A stretch of DNA of 39,519 nucleotides from a virus. Below the pieces are notes generated by a model that made no database searches, was not told the origin of the DNA, and saw only the letters and a program-made list of their open reading frames with translations. How positions within the stretch are numbered: the stretch's first letter is position 1; every line of letters starts with the position of its first letter. A program made the translations under genes and the position numbers. Below are positions 31,297 to 38,516 of this stretch, piece by piece. The DNA lies in IMG/VR virus record IMGVR_UViG_3300027749_000235, positions 1 through 39,519 of that record. One strand, 5' to 3'.

Positions 31297-32471
31297 TAAC
31301 GGGTTACATGGACCGTGTAAAACCCTCTCTGATTGACTTGGACATCCTGCAGAGGACAACAAGGGGCAAGCAGGCATTGCCGTGCAGCCTGAACGACTAA
31401 GCGAGAGGGCTCCTATGGGAGATGCGATAGTCTGGTCTGTAGCTATAACAAAATGAAACTACAGAGGCCGAAAGGTCTGTACAGCGCTCAGCTGATGCGT
31501 TATATTATGAAGATACATAATAAGTACATCTATGAGCAAAGCAAACATATTGAACGATACGTTAAAGAAGAGTATATACGAGATATCTTATAGCGGGTTA
31601 GTTGACAAGCATCGGGTAGCGTTAACCCACAACTTCAGCGTACAGACAGCTGAAAGGAGGTTGACTGTATTAAAATTGAGGCATACGCCACAGCATCTAA
31701 TAAATATACTTAAAGAATTCAGAGAAGGCAGCAGTCCTAAAACGCTGGCAGCAAAATACAAAATGTCTTCTACGAACGTTCGGGTTTATTTAAAAAAGCG
31801 TGGAGAAAAAATGAGAAACACTACGTATTTTAGCGATTTTCATTTTTTCGACGACATAGATACAGAAGCAAAAGCCTACATCCTAGGCTTTGTATACGCC
31901 GATGGTTGTTTACACCGCAACAGTATGTCTATAACTTTGGCACAAAAAGATATAGACATACTGGAGAAAATCAAGCTGGCCATGTGTAGTGAGCGCGCTA
32001 TAACGAAAACCTGTAGTTCCGGTTTTGGTAAAAGGCACGCAGCATACAACCTAACAATCACAAGTCCTAGGCTAAGAGAGGGCCTAATGAGGCAGGGTAT
32101 AACTGAAAGAAAAACAGAAACCTGTTCTTTCCCGGAAATACCTGAAGCTTATTTGAGGCATTTTATACGAGGCTATGTTGATGGTGACGGTAGCTTTGGC
32201 TTGTATTGTAGTGGTGGGGTAGGTAGGTATAATCTGAGTATATGTACCTCGCCCCCATTCATGGCAAGATTAGTTGAAATTTTTTCAACTTTGGTAGAAT
32301 CTCGGGGTGGAGTATGTAGACGCCACAAGAGCTCAAGATCTAGTGTCGTTACATTAAGATATTCAGGAAAATCCACAGTATGTAAGTTATTAAACTATAT
32401 GTACAGCGGAGCCACCATATATCTCGACAGAAAGTATAAGAATTATTTGCATATTGTACATAACAAAAAAG
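31297..32471 (+). mobile_element. group I intron with LAGLIDADG endonuclease
   Basis: The 1175-base insertion sits in the E1-like gene. The 5' exon end ACACGGUU (31289-31296) pairs over 8 bp with ACCGUGU plus G (GACCGUGU, 31311-31318), including the splice-site U-G pair. The intron ends in G (32471). P7 is visible as GACUA (31395-31399) with UAGUC (31428-31432). The core at 31297-31440 precedes the endonuclease gene, which therefore lies in the peripheral 3' part. Other G endings near 32471 break the frame, so the splice site is well defined. It is unrelated in core sequence and endonuclease type to the intron at 6003. Confidence 0.9.
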
Positions 32472-32503
32472 GATGTAAAAAACCTGTTACATCAGAACTT
32501 TAA
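31532..32503 (+). CDS. LAGLIDADG homing endonuclease (intron-encoded)
   Basis: The 323-residue protein has two LAGLIDADG helices, AYILGFVYADGCL (about residues 114-126) and FIRGYVDGDGSF (about 212-223), each ending in a catalytic-type Asp. It has an N-terminal helical region with a helix-turn-helix pattern (SPKTLAAKYKMSSTNVRVYL) that may add target recognition. The reading frame does not end in the intron: it crosses the 3' splice site at 32471 and stops at 32501-32503, so its last ~10 residues are coded by exon 2 sequence in another frame. Confidence 0.92.
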   Translation: MSKANILNDTLKKSIYEISYSGLVDKHRVALTHNFSVQTAERRLTVLKLRHTPQHLINILKEFREGSSPKTLAAKYKMSSTNVRVYLKKRGEKMRNTTYFSDFHFFDDIDTEAKAYILGFVYADGCLHRNSMSITLAQKDIDILEKIKLAMCSERAITKTCSSGFGKRHAAYNLTITSPRLREGLMRQGITERKTETCSFPEIPEAYLRHFIRGYVDGDGSFGLYCSGGVGRYNLSICTSPPFMARLVEIFSTLVESRGGVCRRHKSSRSSVVTLRYSGKSTVCKLLNYMYSGATIYLDRKYKNYLHIVHNKKGCKKPVTSEL

Positions 32504-32927
32504 GCTTGATGACATCGGGAAGTACAAGGTAAGTGTTCTCGAAGACAAATACGTAGTGAACGGTATAAAGGAAAGACTGACGGTTCAGGATTTTCAAAAA
32601 TACGATTTACTGTTTTGTTGTGTTGACAGCATGCCGTTCCGAAAGTCATTGTATGAATATGGCTGGAAAGAAGGCAAAGATAAACTATTCTGGATTGACG
32701 GCAGATGCACCAGCCGACAAGGTGCTTTGTTCAATTCAGATATGCCGAAAGAATTATTGCTACCTTACATAGATGCTTCTGAAGAAGAAGGCGGCTGTCT
32801 TCTTGCTTACGAGAAAGAAGCAAACATCAGCCACACTTTACCGACTATAGTGGCCGGTATGATGGTGCAGACGTTTCTGAACAAGCTACGCGGACAAAGA
32901 ACATCAAAGATGATTTTCAGTATTTAA
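32472..32927 (+). CDS. E1/ThiF-like adenylating enzyme, exon 2 (joins 31153-31296)
   Basis: Exon 2 codes for 151 residues (49-199 of the spliced protein). It begins DVKNLLHQNF, then DIGKYK with the conserved Lys, the Asp of FCCVDSMPFR (about residue 100), FWIDGR, and SHTLPTIVAGMMVQTFLNK, which matches the P..ia...a.e..K helix that closes ThiF folds. A Cys in EEGGCLLAYEKEA (about 157) is a candidate for the thioester-forming residue. The CxxC zinc pairs of MoeB/ThiF are missing, which points to a minimal E1. Confidence 0.85.
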   Translation, partial: DVKNLLHQNFKLDDIGKYKVSVLEDKYVVNGIKERLTVQDFQKYDLLFCCVDSMPFRKSLYEYGWKEGKDKLFWIDGRCTSRQGALFNSDMPKELLLPYIDASEEEGGCLLAYEKEANISHTLPTIVAGMMVQTFLNKLRGQRTSKMIFSI

Positions 32928-32933
32928 TACCGC

Positions 32934-33266
32934 ATGCGAAATTATGCTGACAGTCCCACATGCGGAAGATTAGCATGCGCAAACCAGGCAGCTGTAGATC
33001 AGAAGAACACGGCAGAGCAGCATCTCTCGGACTTGCTGAGTGACCTGTGTAAATCTCTAGGTATAGAGTATACAAAGAAAGCTATAGGAAAAGATCTGCT
33101 ACTTGAAGTAGTGAATAACCCTAAGATAAAGTACAGTAATGGGTGGAAACAGAAGTGCGCAATCTATGACGCGAGCTACAAGCTAATAAAAAGTTTGGGT
33201 ATAAAGATCAGCCCAAAATTCAGTTGGTTAACAAACATCAAAGAACACATACTACAACAAAACTAA
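32934..33266 (+). CDS. hypothetical protein, 110 aa
   Basis: It starts 6 bases after the E1-like gene. The product is helical and basic in its second half (NGWKQKCAIYDASYKLIKSL). No family was recognised. It could belong to the E1 operon or to the recombination genes that follow. Confidence 0.6.
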   Translation: MRNYADSPTCGRLACANQAAVDQKNTAEQHLSDLLSDLCKSLGIEYTKKAIGKDLLLEVVNNPKIKYSNGWKQKCAIYDASYKLIKSLGIKISPKFSWLTNIKEHILQQN

Positions 33267-33275
33267 ATTAATATC

Positions 33276-34289
33276 ATGGCTGTAATCAAACCGTCTCTCA
33301 AATTCGAAGGTTCAGACCTCAATCTCAACACAACCGCTGCACCTTTCATAAAAGAAGCTGTGCGCCGTGCAGTGTTCAATAAAACAACAAATCAGGAGGG
33401 AGCCTATCTATACTTCCTGCCTGCCTACAAAGCTGACCCTAACGGTAATGGTGTATGGTACAAGAAGATCTTTGTGCGTGACAACTTCGGCACAAACTTC
33501 AAAGAGAAATACTATGTTGCTAGCAGTGCGGAAGATCCTGCGCAGTATTTTTCCAACAACTTCCGTCTTCATTACCCAGAAGAAGCGAAGCCTGTGGATG
33601 GTGAGTCCAACGGCAAAAAGTTCAAGAAATACCCATTCTATGGGCGTCTAACTGAGCGCGTTATTTACAACGTTGCGTTTGCACAGAATCTAAGTGCAGG
33701 TGCACATGTACTAGACCTGCCTCTACGTAATGGTGCAGACATGCTGAGTGCCTGGCAGGAAGGTCGTGATTTAACTGGACGAAACCGCCCACCAATTAAC
33801 GATCCTGACCGCTGCGTTCCTGTGTTTGTTAAACTCAAGGACAACAGCACAAACCCATGGATGCTGCAGGTTGAGAGTAATCAGCCTGTACAGTTACCTC
33901 TAGAGCTTACAGACAGCGATTATCTGTATAACCTGGATGATGTGTTGATCGTTAAGCCGAAGGAAGAAATCATAGCTAAGTTGCGAGAAATGTTCTCTGC
34001 AGATGTATTCGAAGATTGTATGCATGGCTTCTCGGGACTGACCAAGAAGGCTGTACAAGGGGTTACTCATAGCGTTGTGGCTCCTGCGGCTGCTGCACCT
34101 GTACAACGCCAAGTAATCGCTAAAGCTACAATATCTCCTGCGGTAGAAATCCCAAAAGCTGCACTAAGCATGCCAGTGTCTCCTGTTAATCCTCCGCCAG
34201 CTGCAGATATCGACTCACTGCCTGCCAACCCTATGGCTCCAGGCAGAATGAGTAGAGAAGAAGCCATGCGGTTCATTGCACAAGACTAA
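33276..34289 (+). CDS. single-stranded DNA-binding protein, gp32-like
   Basis: The 337-residue protein has the gp32-style layout: LYFLPAYK and GVWYKKIFVRDNFG (the RFLP...WY..i..H region), YPFYGRLTERVIYNVAFAQN, LDLPLR and VPVFVKLKDN...WMLQVESN. A long Ala/Pro-rich linker (about 263-320) and an Asp-ending tail follow. The zinc-binding Cys of T4 gp32 are absent. It sits directly before the recombinase gene, whose activity such proteins support. The A/T-rich leader (TTAATATC) has no ribosome binding site. Confidence 0.65.
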   Translation: MAVIKPSLKFEGSDLNLNTTAAPFIKEAVRRAVFNKTTNQEGAYLYFLPAYKADPNGNGVWYKKIFVRDNFGTNFKEKYYVASSAEDPAQYFSNNFRLHYPEEAKPVDGESNGKKFKKYPFYGRLTERVIYNVAFAQNLSAGAHVLDLPLRNGADMLSAWQEGRDLTGRNRPPINDPDRCVPVFVKLKDNSTNPWMLQVESNQPVQLPLELTDSDYLYNLDDVLIVKPKEEIIAKLREMFSADVFEDCMHGFSGLTKKAVQGVTHSVVAPAAAAPVQRQVIAKATISPAVEIPKAALSMPVSPVNPPPAADIDSLPANPMAPGRMSREEAMRFIAQD

Positions 34290-34297
34290 TAATAATT

Positions 34298-35515
34298 ATG
34301 GATTTTGAAGGATACCTAAACTCAATTAAAAAAGGCTTTGGAAAAACATTCAAAGCTGAGGCAGTTAATCTTGATCTAAACACAGTAGATAAGGAACTGC
34401 CGCCCACAGGTATTATCGTCGATAATCCATTAATGGAATACGCATTCGACCGTAGGTTTATGGCCTACGGTCGGTGCTACCTTCTGTATGGTAAGAAGGG
34501 TTGCAGTAAAACAACCCTACTGTTCGACCTTGCTAAAACGTTCCAGAAGGCCGGAGGGAAGATGTTTTGGATCGAGACCGAGAATGCCCCTGACTTCAGG
34601 TATATGGAGCTGCAAGGTGTGGACCCTAGAGGCGTGATCTACCACAACCCTAAAAGCATCGAAGAAGCCCTGACGCTAGCCAAGATGTCTATCGAGAACT
34701 TTGCAAAGTTTAACGACGGCAAAACACCGATGTTAATTGCTCTGGACTCAATTGCTGGTGGTGCTACAGAGTATGAGCGCGATCAAGATGTTATTGGTCA
34801 GGCAAAACCTGGCGAACATGCCAAGCTGATGGCAGCATTCTACCGGCATATCATCCCGTACCTAGAGTGCGAGAATATGGTCTTCGTAGCCACAAACCAG
34901 CTACGCGATCAGATTGGCGGTATGCAGGGTTTTGGAGCTGAAAAGCCTGAAGCTCTTCTTGGTGGAGAAGCTCAAAGGTTCAACAGTACCTATCAGTTCA
35001 AGGTGGCCCGTATCAGAGATAATCTGACTGAAGATCATATGGGAGTGAAGCGTAAGAGTGGATCTACCCATACACTCACAGTTAAGCGCAATAAGCTTGG
35101 TCGTGAGGGTAACAGCCAGAAGATCGAGTTTGACGTGCATATTAATGGAGGTATCGACTGGTACTCCCCGCTGGTACGCATGCTAGGTGAAGATTATCCT
35201 CCGATCGTAGGCAAAACCGGAGGCTGGTATACCTGGAAAGTTCCAGGTATTGAGTATGCCTTGGACGTCGAAGGTGAACAGATTCGCGGGGTTATTGATA
35301 CTGAAAAGAAATTCAGGGAGCAAGACCTGGCGGTATTATTGAAAAGTAGTCCTCAAGCTAAAGAAGAAATTCGTAAGGCCTTCGGCATACCTGATATGCC
35401 TCCTCCTGATATTGAAAAAGAAATTGCCGAGGTAAACAAAACCCGGCGCAAAAAGAAGAGTGAACTAGAACTAGACACAGAAGTGTCGTCTGCGTATACC
35501 CAGGACAATGAGTAA
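34298..35515 (+). CDS. UvsX/RecA-like recombinase
   Basis: The RecA fold is clear: Walker A-like GKKGCSKTT (about 64-72, with Ser for the usual Gly before Lys), FWIETENA (Glu of motif 1a), LIALDSIAGG (Walker B), VFVATNQLRDQIGGMQGFG (motif 3 and loop L1 area), ALLGGEAQRFNSTYQFKVAR. The C-terminus is Lys/Arg-rich with a TRRKKKSELELD segment. The 405-residue length fits UvsX. It drives strand invasion with the gp32-like protein upstream and SbcCD. Confidence 0.9.
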   Translation: MDFEGYLNSIKKGFGKTFKAEAVNLDLNTVDKELPPTGIIVDNPLMEYAFDRRFMAYGRCYLLYGKKGCSKTTLLFDLAKTFQKAGGKMFWIETENAPDFRYMELQGVDPRGVIYHNPKSIEEALTLAKMSIENFAKFNDGKTPMLIALDSIAGGATEYERDQDVIGQAKPGEHAKLMAAFYRHIIPYLECENMVFVATNQLRDQIGGMQGFGAEKPEALLGGEAQRFNSTYQFKVARIRDNLTEDHMGVKRKSGSTHTLTVKRNKLGREGNSQKIEFDVHINGGIDWYSPLVRMLGEDYPPIVGKTGGWYTWKVPGIEYALDVEGEQIRGVIDTEKKFREQDLAVLLKSSPQAKEEIRKAFGIPDMPPPDIEKEIAEVNKTRRKKKSELELDTEVSSAYTQDNE

Positions 35516-35963
35516 GACTAAAATTAAAAGGAATTATACTTTTGAGTATAACCCAAATAACAACATCGTAACAAAGACAGACGTTGAAACCGGTAACAGT
35601 TGGAGCTATCCGTCCAGATCTGCTCCAAGGAAGCCTACGTTCTCTGCCAAGAACGGCATCACTGTAGCACAGCTACAAGAAGCTGGACATAACGTGAGAG
35701 TCAAGCATATGCGCTGGGCTATGTATACCCCACATGTAGGTAGACAGAGTGTAATGGCTGTACCATCAACATTCAGAAAAGACTATAACTACTTGTGTTT
35801 CCCTAAAGGGGGGTTTACACATGTTGTTATTAAAAAGAGTGATGGCGGCTACATCTGTGTGAGTGGCGAATGCTCTATTGATGATCCATTCTGCTATGCT
35901 GCTGGTGTGGCAGCGGCACTTGACAGGTTGACTGCACTAGATATTGCTTCACTCAGATTATAA
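35508..35963 (+). CDS. hypothetical protein, 151 aa
   Basis: Overlaps the recombinase gene by 8 bases. The N-terminal half is polar and basic, the C-terminal half strand-rich with two Cys (CVSGECSIDDPFCYAAG). No family was recognised; a recombination accessory role is possible from position only. Confidence 0.65.
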   Translation: MSKTKIKRNYTFEYNPNNNIVTKTDVETGNSWSYPSRSAPRKPTFSAKNGITVAQLQEAGHNVRVKHMRWAMYTPHVGRQSVMAVPSTFRKDYNYLCFPKGGFTHVVIKKSDGGYICVSGECSIDDPFCYAAGVAAALDRLTALDIASLRL

Positions 35964-35972
35964 TATTTGGCA

Positions 35973-36161
35973 ATGAGTAGCGACTATCAGCAAAAGCTAA
36001 AAGAAGTAGAGAAACTGATTTCCAAGATGGATCTTCCATTGTACAGGAAGTCAGTAAAACATAACGACGATGCAAGATGGTTAAAGAACAATCTGAGTGT
36101 CAGAAACGCGCAGCATAAGAATTATGCTAAAGTTGTGGAGATTCTCGAAAGTTTAGTTTAA
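35973..36161 (+). CDS. hypothetical protein, 62 aa
   Basis: ATG at 35973 chosen over a TTG at 35967. A short basic helical protein of two or three helices (YQQKLKEVEKLISKMDLPLY). It is followed by an intrinsic terminator. No family was recognised. Confidence 0.6.
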   Translation: MSSDYQQKLKEVEKLISKMDLPLYRKSVKHNDDARWLKNNLSVRNAQHKNYAKVVEILESLV

Positions 36162-36171
36162 CTTCCCCAAA

Positions 36172-36208
36172 GGCTCCTGGAGGTCCAATCCCTCCGAAGC
36201 CACTTTTT
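36172..36208 (+). terminator. intrinsic terminator after the recombination genes
   Basis: GGCT (36172-36175) and GGAGG (36179-36183) pair with CCTCC (36191-36195) and AGCC (36198-36201) with a small internal bulge; ACTTTTT follows. It ends the block that includes the recombinase and lies only 4 bases before the next ATG (36212). The GGAGG in the stem should not be taken for that gene's ribosome binding site. Confidence 0.75.
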
Positions 36209-36211
36209 ATT

Positions 36212-36715
36212 ATGTTATTTATAGGATTCGACAACGGAGTAACAAGCAATGGTATAGGTGTGGTATCTTCAAGTGGAGAAGCCCGCCTGTACAAACTGCC
36301 TGTTAAAAAAGAACTCAGCTATACAAAAGAAGCAAAGCATATCTCAAGGATAGATTACACAGCACTGTGTGGGTTATTTGGAGATATTGTGGCTGACTTT
36401 AATGAGCATGTAGTGCTAGTAGGACTGGAGAGACCTATGGTCAACAGTACTAGATTTAATGCGTCCTTGAGCGCTATACGCGCTTTGGAAGCTACCTTGA
36501 TAGCTCTGGAGGCTGCGCAGTGGTCTTATGGTTATATCGACAGCAAAGAATGGCAGAAGGTGCTATTACCTTCAGGAATAAAAGGCAGCGATGAGCTAAA
36601 GAAAGCTAGCCTGGATATTGGTAAACGACTGTTTCCTAAACTTAACATAAAGAAAGATGCTGACGGACTACTGATTGCAGAATATCTCAAGAGAAAAAAT
36701 ACTAATCAACTATGA
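36212..36715 (+). CDS. RuvC-like Holliday junction resolvase
   Basis: The 167-residue protein has the RNase H-fold acidic set of RuvC: Asp7 in FIGFDNG, Glu73 in VGLERPMV, and Asp149/Asp151 in KKDADGLLIAEYL. SKEWQKVLLPSGIKG matches the segment before the last helix in phage RuvC-like enzymes. It resolves branched DNA before packaging. It starts right after a terminator in an A/T-rich TTTATT leader. Confidence 0.85.
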   Translation: MLFIGFDNGVTSNGIGVVSSSGEARLYKLPVKKELSYTKEAKHISRIDYTALCGLFGDIVADFNEHVVLVGLERPMVNSTRFNASLSAIRALEATLIALEAAQWSYGYIDSKEWQKVLLPSGIKGSDELKKASLDIGKRLFPKLNIKKDADGLLIAEYLKRKNTNQL

Positions 36716-36724
36716 GATCTACAG

Positions 36725-37483
36725 ATGCAGCTTAACTTTCTGACAAGTTATGAAAACAAAGCTAAAGACTTAACTGAATCTCCTACGCAGTATTCTTTCT
36801 GGGACGAGAATTACAACATTCAGAAAATTCCTAGAAAGCCAGAATACGGCGATGTAGACAAATTCTTTAATGACTTAGATTATAAAAAGGTACCAGCCTA
36901 CAAAGACTACTGGGAAGAAGTATCCCCCAAGAACGACAGTCAGCTATTCCAACGCTGGCTGTTTGCTTTTATGAGTGTGCACACTTCCTGGCAGGCTAAT
37001 GTAACTGGATATCACGCTATTAAAAAATGGTGGGAGTGGATGAATAGATGGGATGACCTACATAAAGCTATAGACGATAGCCGTGTAGGTATGCAAAACA
37101 ACAGGGTAAAGTACATCTCGGCGTTCTCTCATAAATTCTGGAAAGACCCTGGGCGATACAAGAAAAAGCATGGAGAATCTTGGGAGGATCTGAGGGACAG
37201 GCTTAAAGACCATACACTAGGGCTAGGGCCAGCTAAAACTAGCTTTGCTTTGGAGATGTGCTATCCTAACCAGGCAAAAATAACTTGTCTTGATACGCAC
37301 ATGTTCAGAGCATATAGACTAGACCAAGTAAAAGACCTAAAAAAGTATAGTACAATTGAACAGCATTGGGTAGACATGAGTACCATGTGGAACGTTCCGT
37401 CTTACATCGCAAGGTGTATATACTGGGACGAAAAGCAAGGACACAAAGACAGCAGATATTGGAGTCACGTATTTGAGGAATAA
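36725..37483 (+). CDS. HhH-GPD DNA glycosylase-like protein
   Basis: The helix-hairpin-helix motif GLGPAKTSF (about residues 166-174) is followed by TCLDTHMFR with the catalytic Asp190, spaced as in HhH-GPD base-excision glycosylases. The 252 residues include an unusual Trp-rich N-terminal half (KKWWEWMNRW). No iron-sulphur Cys cluster is present. It may remove damaged or modified bases; the substrate is unknown. Confidence 0.7.
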   Translation: MQLNFLTSYENKAKDLTESPTQYSFWDENYNIQKIPRKPEYGDVDKFFNDLDYKKVPAYKDYWEEVSPKNDSQLFQRWLFAFMSVHTSWQANVTGYHAIKKWWEWMNRWDDLHKAIDDSRVGMQNNRVKYISAFSHKFWKDPGRYKKKHGESWEDLRDRLKDHTLGLGPAKTSFALEMCYPNQAKITCLDTHMFRAYRLDQVKDLKKYSTIEQHWVDMSTMWNVPSYIARCIYWDEKQGHKDSRYWSHVFEE

Positions 37484-37490
37484 AACTATT

Positions 37491-37727
37491 ATGGAAGAAT
37501 CATTCGAAGAGCAATTCAACAGAGTATTGAGTGAGATGGTGGAAAGTGGGGAGCTCGACTCGGTTACTATTAAAGAACAGCGATACTATAAGCTTAACAA
37601 CACCCCTACTCAGGATATACAGCACTATGTGTATCGTGTAAACGTAGGTCGGAAAACCACAAACCAAAAACTAGTTTATAAAAAAAGCGGCAACACTCTC
37701 GTACGTAAATTTAGGCCTTTACATTAA
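37491..37727 (+). CDS. hypothetical protein, 78 aa
   Basis: ATG at 37491 after ACTATT, 5 bases beyond the previous stop; a TTG at 37473 would extend it into that gene. Acidic N-terminus, basic C-terminus (KKSGNTLVRKFRP). No family was recognised. Confidence 0.6.
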   Translation: MEESFEEQFNRVLSEMVESGELDSVTIKEQRYYKLNNTPTQDIQHYVYRVNVGRKTTNQKLVYKKSGNTLVRKFRPLH

Positions 37728-37752
37728 TTCTGTAAGGATAAATAATAGTACT

Positions 37753-38004
37753 ATGCATGAAGAAAACGAAGATTGGTACGAAGAAGACGAGCCTAGAAAT
37801 GCGTCAAAACAAGAGCCTAATTCAGAAGAAGTGCAAAAAATGCTGCTAGAGATAGACAGAAAGACTAAAAATCATATCCGCTATCTCATACTGGAAGGGT
37901 TCATCGAAACAACAGACAACCCAAAGGTGTTTAAATACACACCAGAAGGTCTTGTGATGGTGAGTGCACAGTATAAGAAGTTGAAAGAAGAAGGCTTGAT
38001 CTAA
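37753..38004 (+). CDS. small winged-helix-like protein, 83 aa
   Basis: After a very acidic start (EENEDWYEEDEP) the sequence IRYLILEGFIETTDNPKVFK then YTPEGL reads as a recognition helix and a wing, the pattern of small winged-helix regulators. It is the last protein gene before the tRNA region. Possible transcription regulator; modest confidence. Confidence 0.6.
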   Translation: MHEENEDWYEEDEPRNASKQEPNSEEVQKMLLEIDRKTKNHIRYLILEGFIETTDNPKVFKYTPEGLVMVSAQYKKLKEEGLI

Positions 38005-38016
38005 CCGCTTCTTGCC

Positions 38017-38052
38017 GATAATATGGTACGCTAGTGTAAAAGCTAGCGTACC
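38017..38052 (+). promoter_or_regulatory. GATAAT box followed by a perfect 10-bp dyad before tRNA-Thr
   Basis: GGTACGCTAG (38025-38034), an 8-base loop, CTAGCGTACC (38043-38052). GATAAT (38017-38022) lies 2 bases upstream, with a weak TTGATC at 15-base spacing. The layout is the same as the TATAAT plus dyad at 9880-9913. It may be an operator, a processing signal for the tRNA 6 bases downstream, or a terminator of the preceding gene without a U-tract. Confidence 0.5.
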
Positions 38053-38058
38053 TAATCA

Positions 38059-38133
38059 GCCAGCATAGCTCAGTGGTAGAGCACCGGTTTTGTAAACCGT
38101 AGGTCCTCGGTTCAATCCCGAGTGCTGGCTCCA
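38059..38133 (+). tRNA. tRNA-Thr (UGU)
   Basis: Acceptor GCCAGCA/TGCTGGC, D-arm GCTC/GAGC, anticodon loop TTTGTAA with TGT at positions 34-36, T-arm CTCGG-TTCAATC-CCGAG, and CCA encoded (38131-38133). There is one mismatch at the base of the anticodon stem. Phage tRNAs usually supplement codons that the phage uses more than its host. Confidence 0.95.
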
Positions 38134-38140
38134 ATTTTAA

Positions 38141-38389
38141 ATGTATTCCTGGATCTTCACATTCCTGTCAGTTTTCGTAATAAACGTAGCCTATACTTAT
38201 TACCTAAAAGCTGTACAAAAAAATAAAATCATGCTGGCCAGCTCATGGTCCATGTTTATAAATATTGTTGCCAGTGTGGTGGCTATAGGGTACATTCAAG
38301 ATCATTGGTTACTCATTCCTTCCTGTGCCGGCTCTTTTGTAGGAACAATGGTAGGTATGAAGATAGACAACAAGCGTGATGTCGCCTAG
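38141..38389 (+). CDS. small integral membrane protein, 82 aa
   Basis: Three hydrophobic segments are visible (WIFTFLSVFVINVAYTYYL, FINIVASVVAIGYI, LLIPSCAGSFVGTMVG) joined by short charged loops; no cleavable signal peptide. It lies between two tRNA genes, and its last five codons (including the stop at 38387-38389) fall inside tRNA-Pro. Possible inner-membrane protein; holin-like in size, but this is a guess. Confidence 0.7.
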   Translation: MYSWIFTFLSVFVINVAYTYYLKAVQKNKIMLASSWSMFINIVASVVAIGYIQDHWLLIPSCAGSFVGTMVGMKIDNKRDVA

Positions 38390-38450
38390 CGGCTATGGCA
38401 CTTGCCTTGGGAGCAAGTTATCGAAGGTTCGAGTCCTTCCATCACGACCA
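38375..38450 (+). tRNA. tRNA-Pro (UGG)
   Basis: Acceptor CGTGATG/CATCACG with the C1-G72 pair usual for tRNA-Pro, anticodon stem CTTGC/GCAAG, loop CTTGGGA with TGG, T-arm GAAGG-TTCGAGT-CCTTC, and encoded CCA (38448-38450). The first 15 bases are also the end of the membrane protein gene. Confidence 0.95.
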
Positions 38451-38456
38451 TTTAAA

Positions 38457-38485
38457 TTGCTGCTCAAGCAGAACTAGCGTATAAT
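38457..38485 (+). promoter_or_regulatory. sigma70-like promoter of the protease gene
   Basis: TTGCTG (38457-38462), 17 bases, TATAAT (38480-38485), 31 bases before the ATG at 38517. The leader includes the A/T inverted repeat TTATTA-AAA-TAATAA. Confidence 0.55.
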
Positions 38486-38516
38486 AGTATGTGTAGGTTA
38501 TTAAAATAATAAACAT

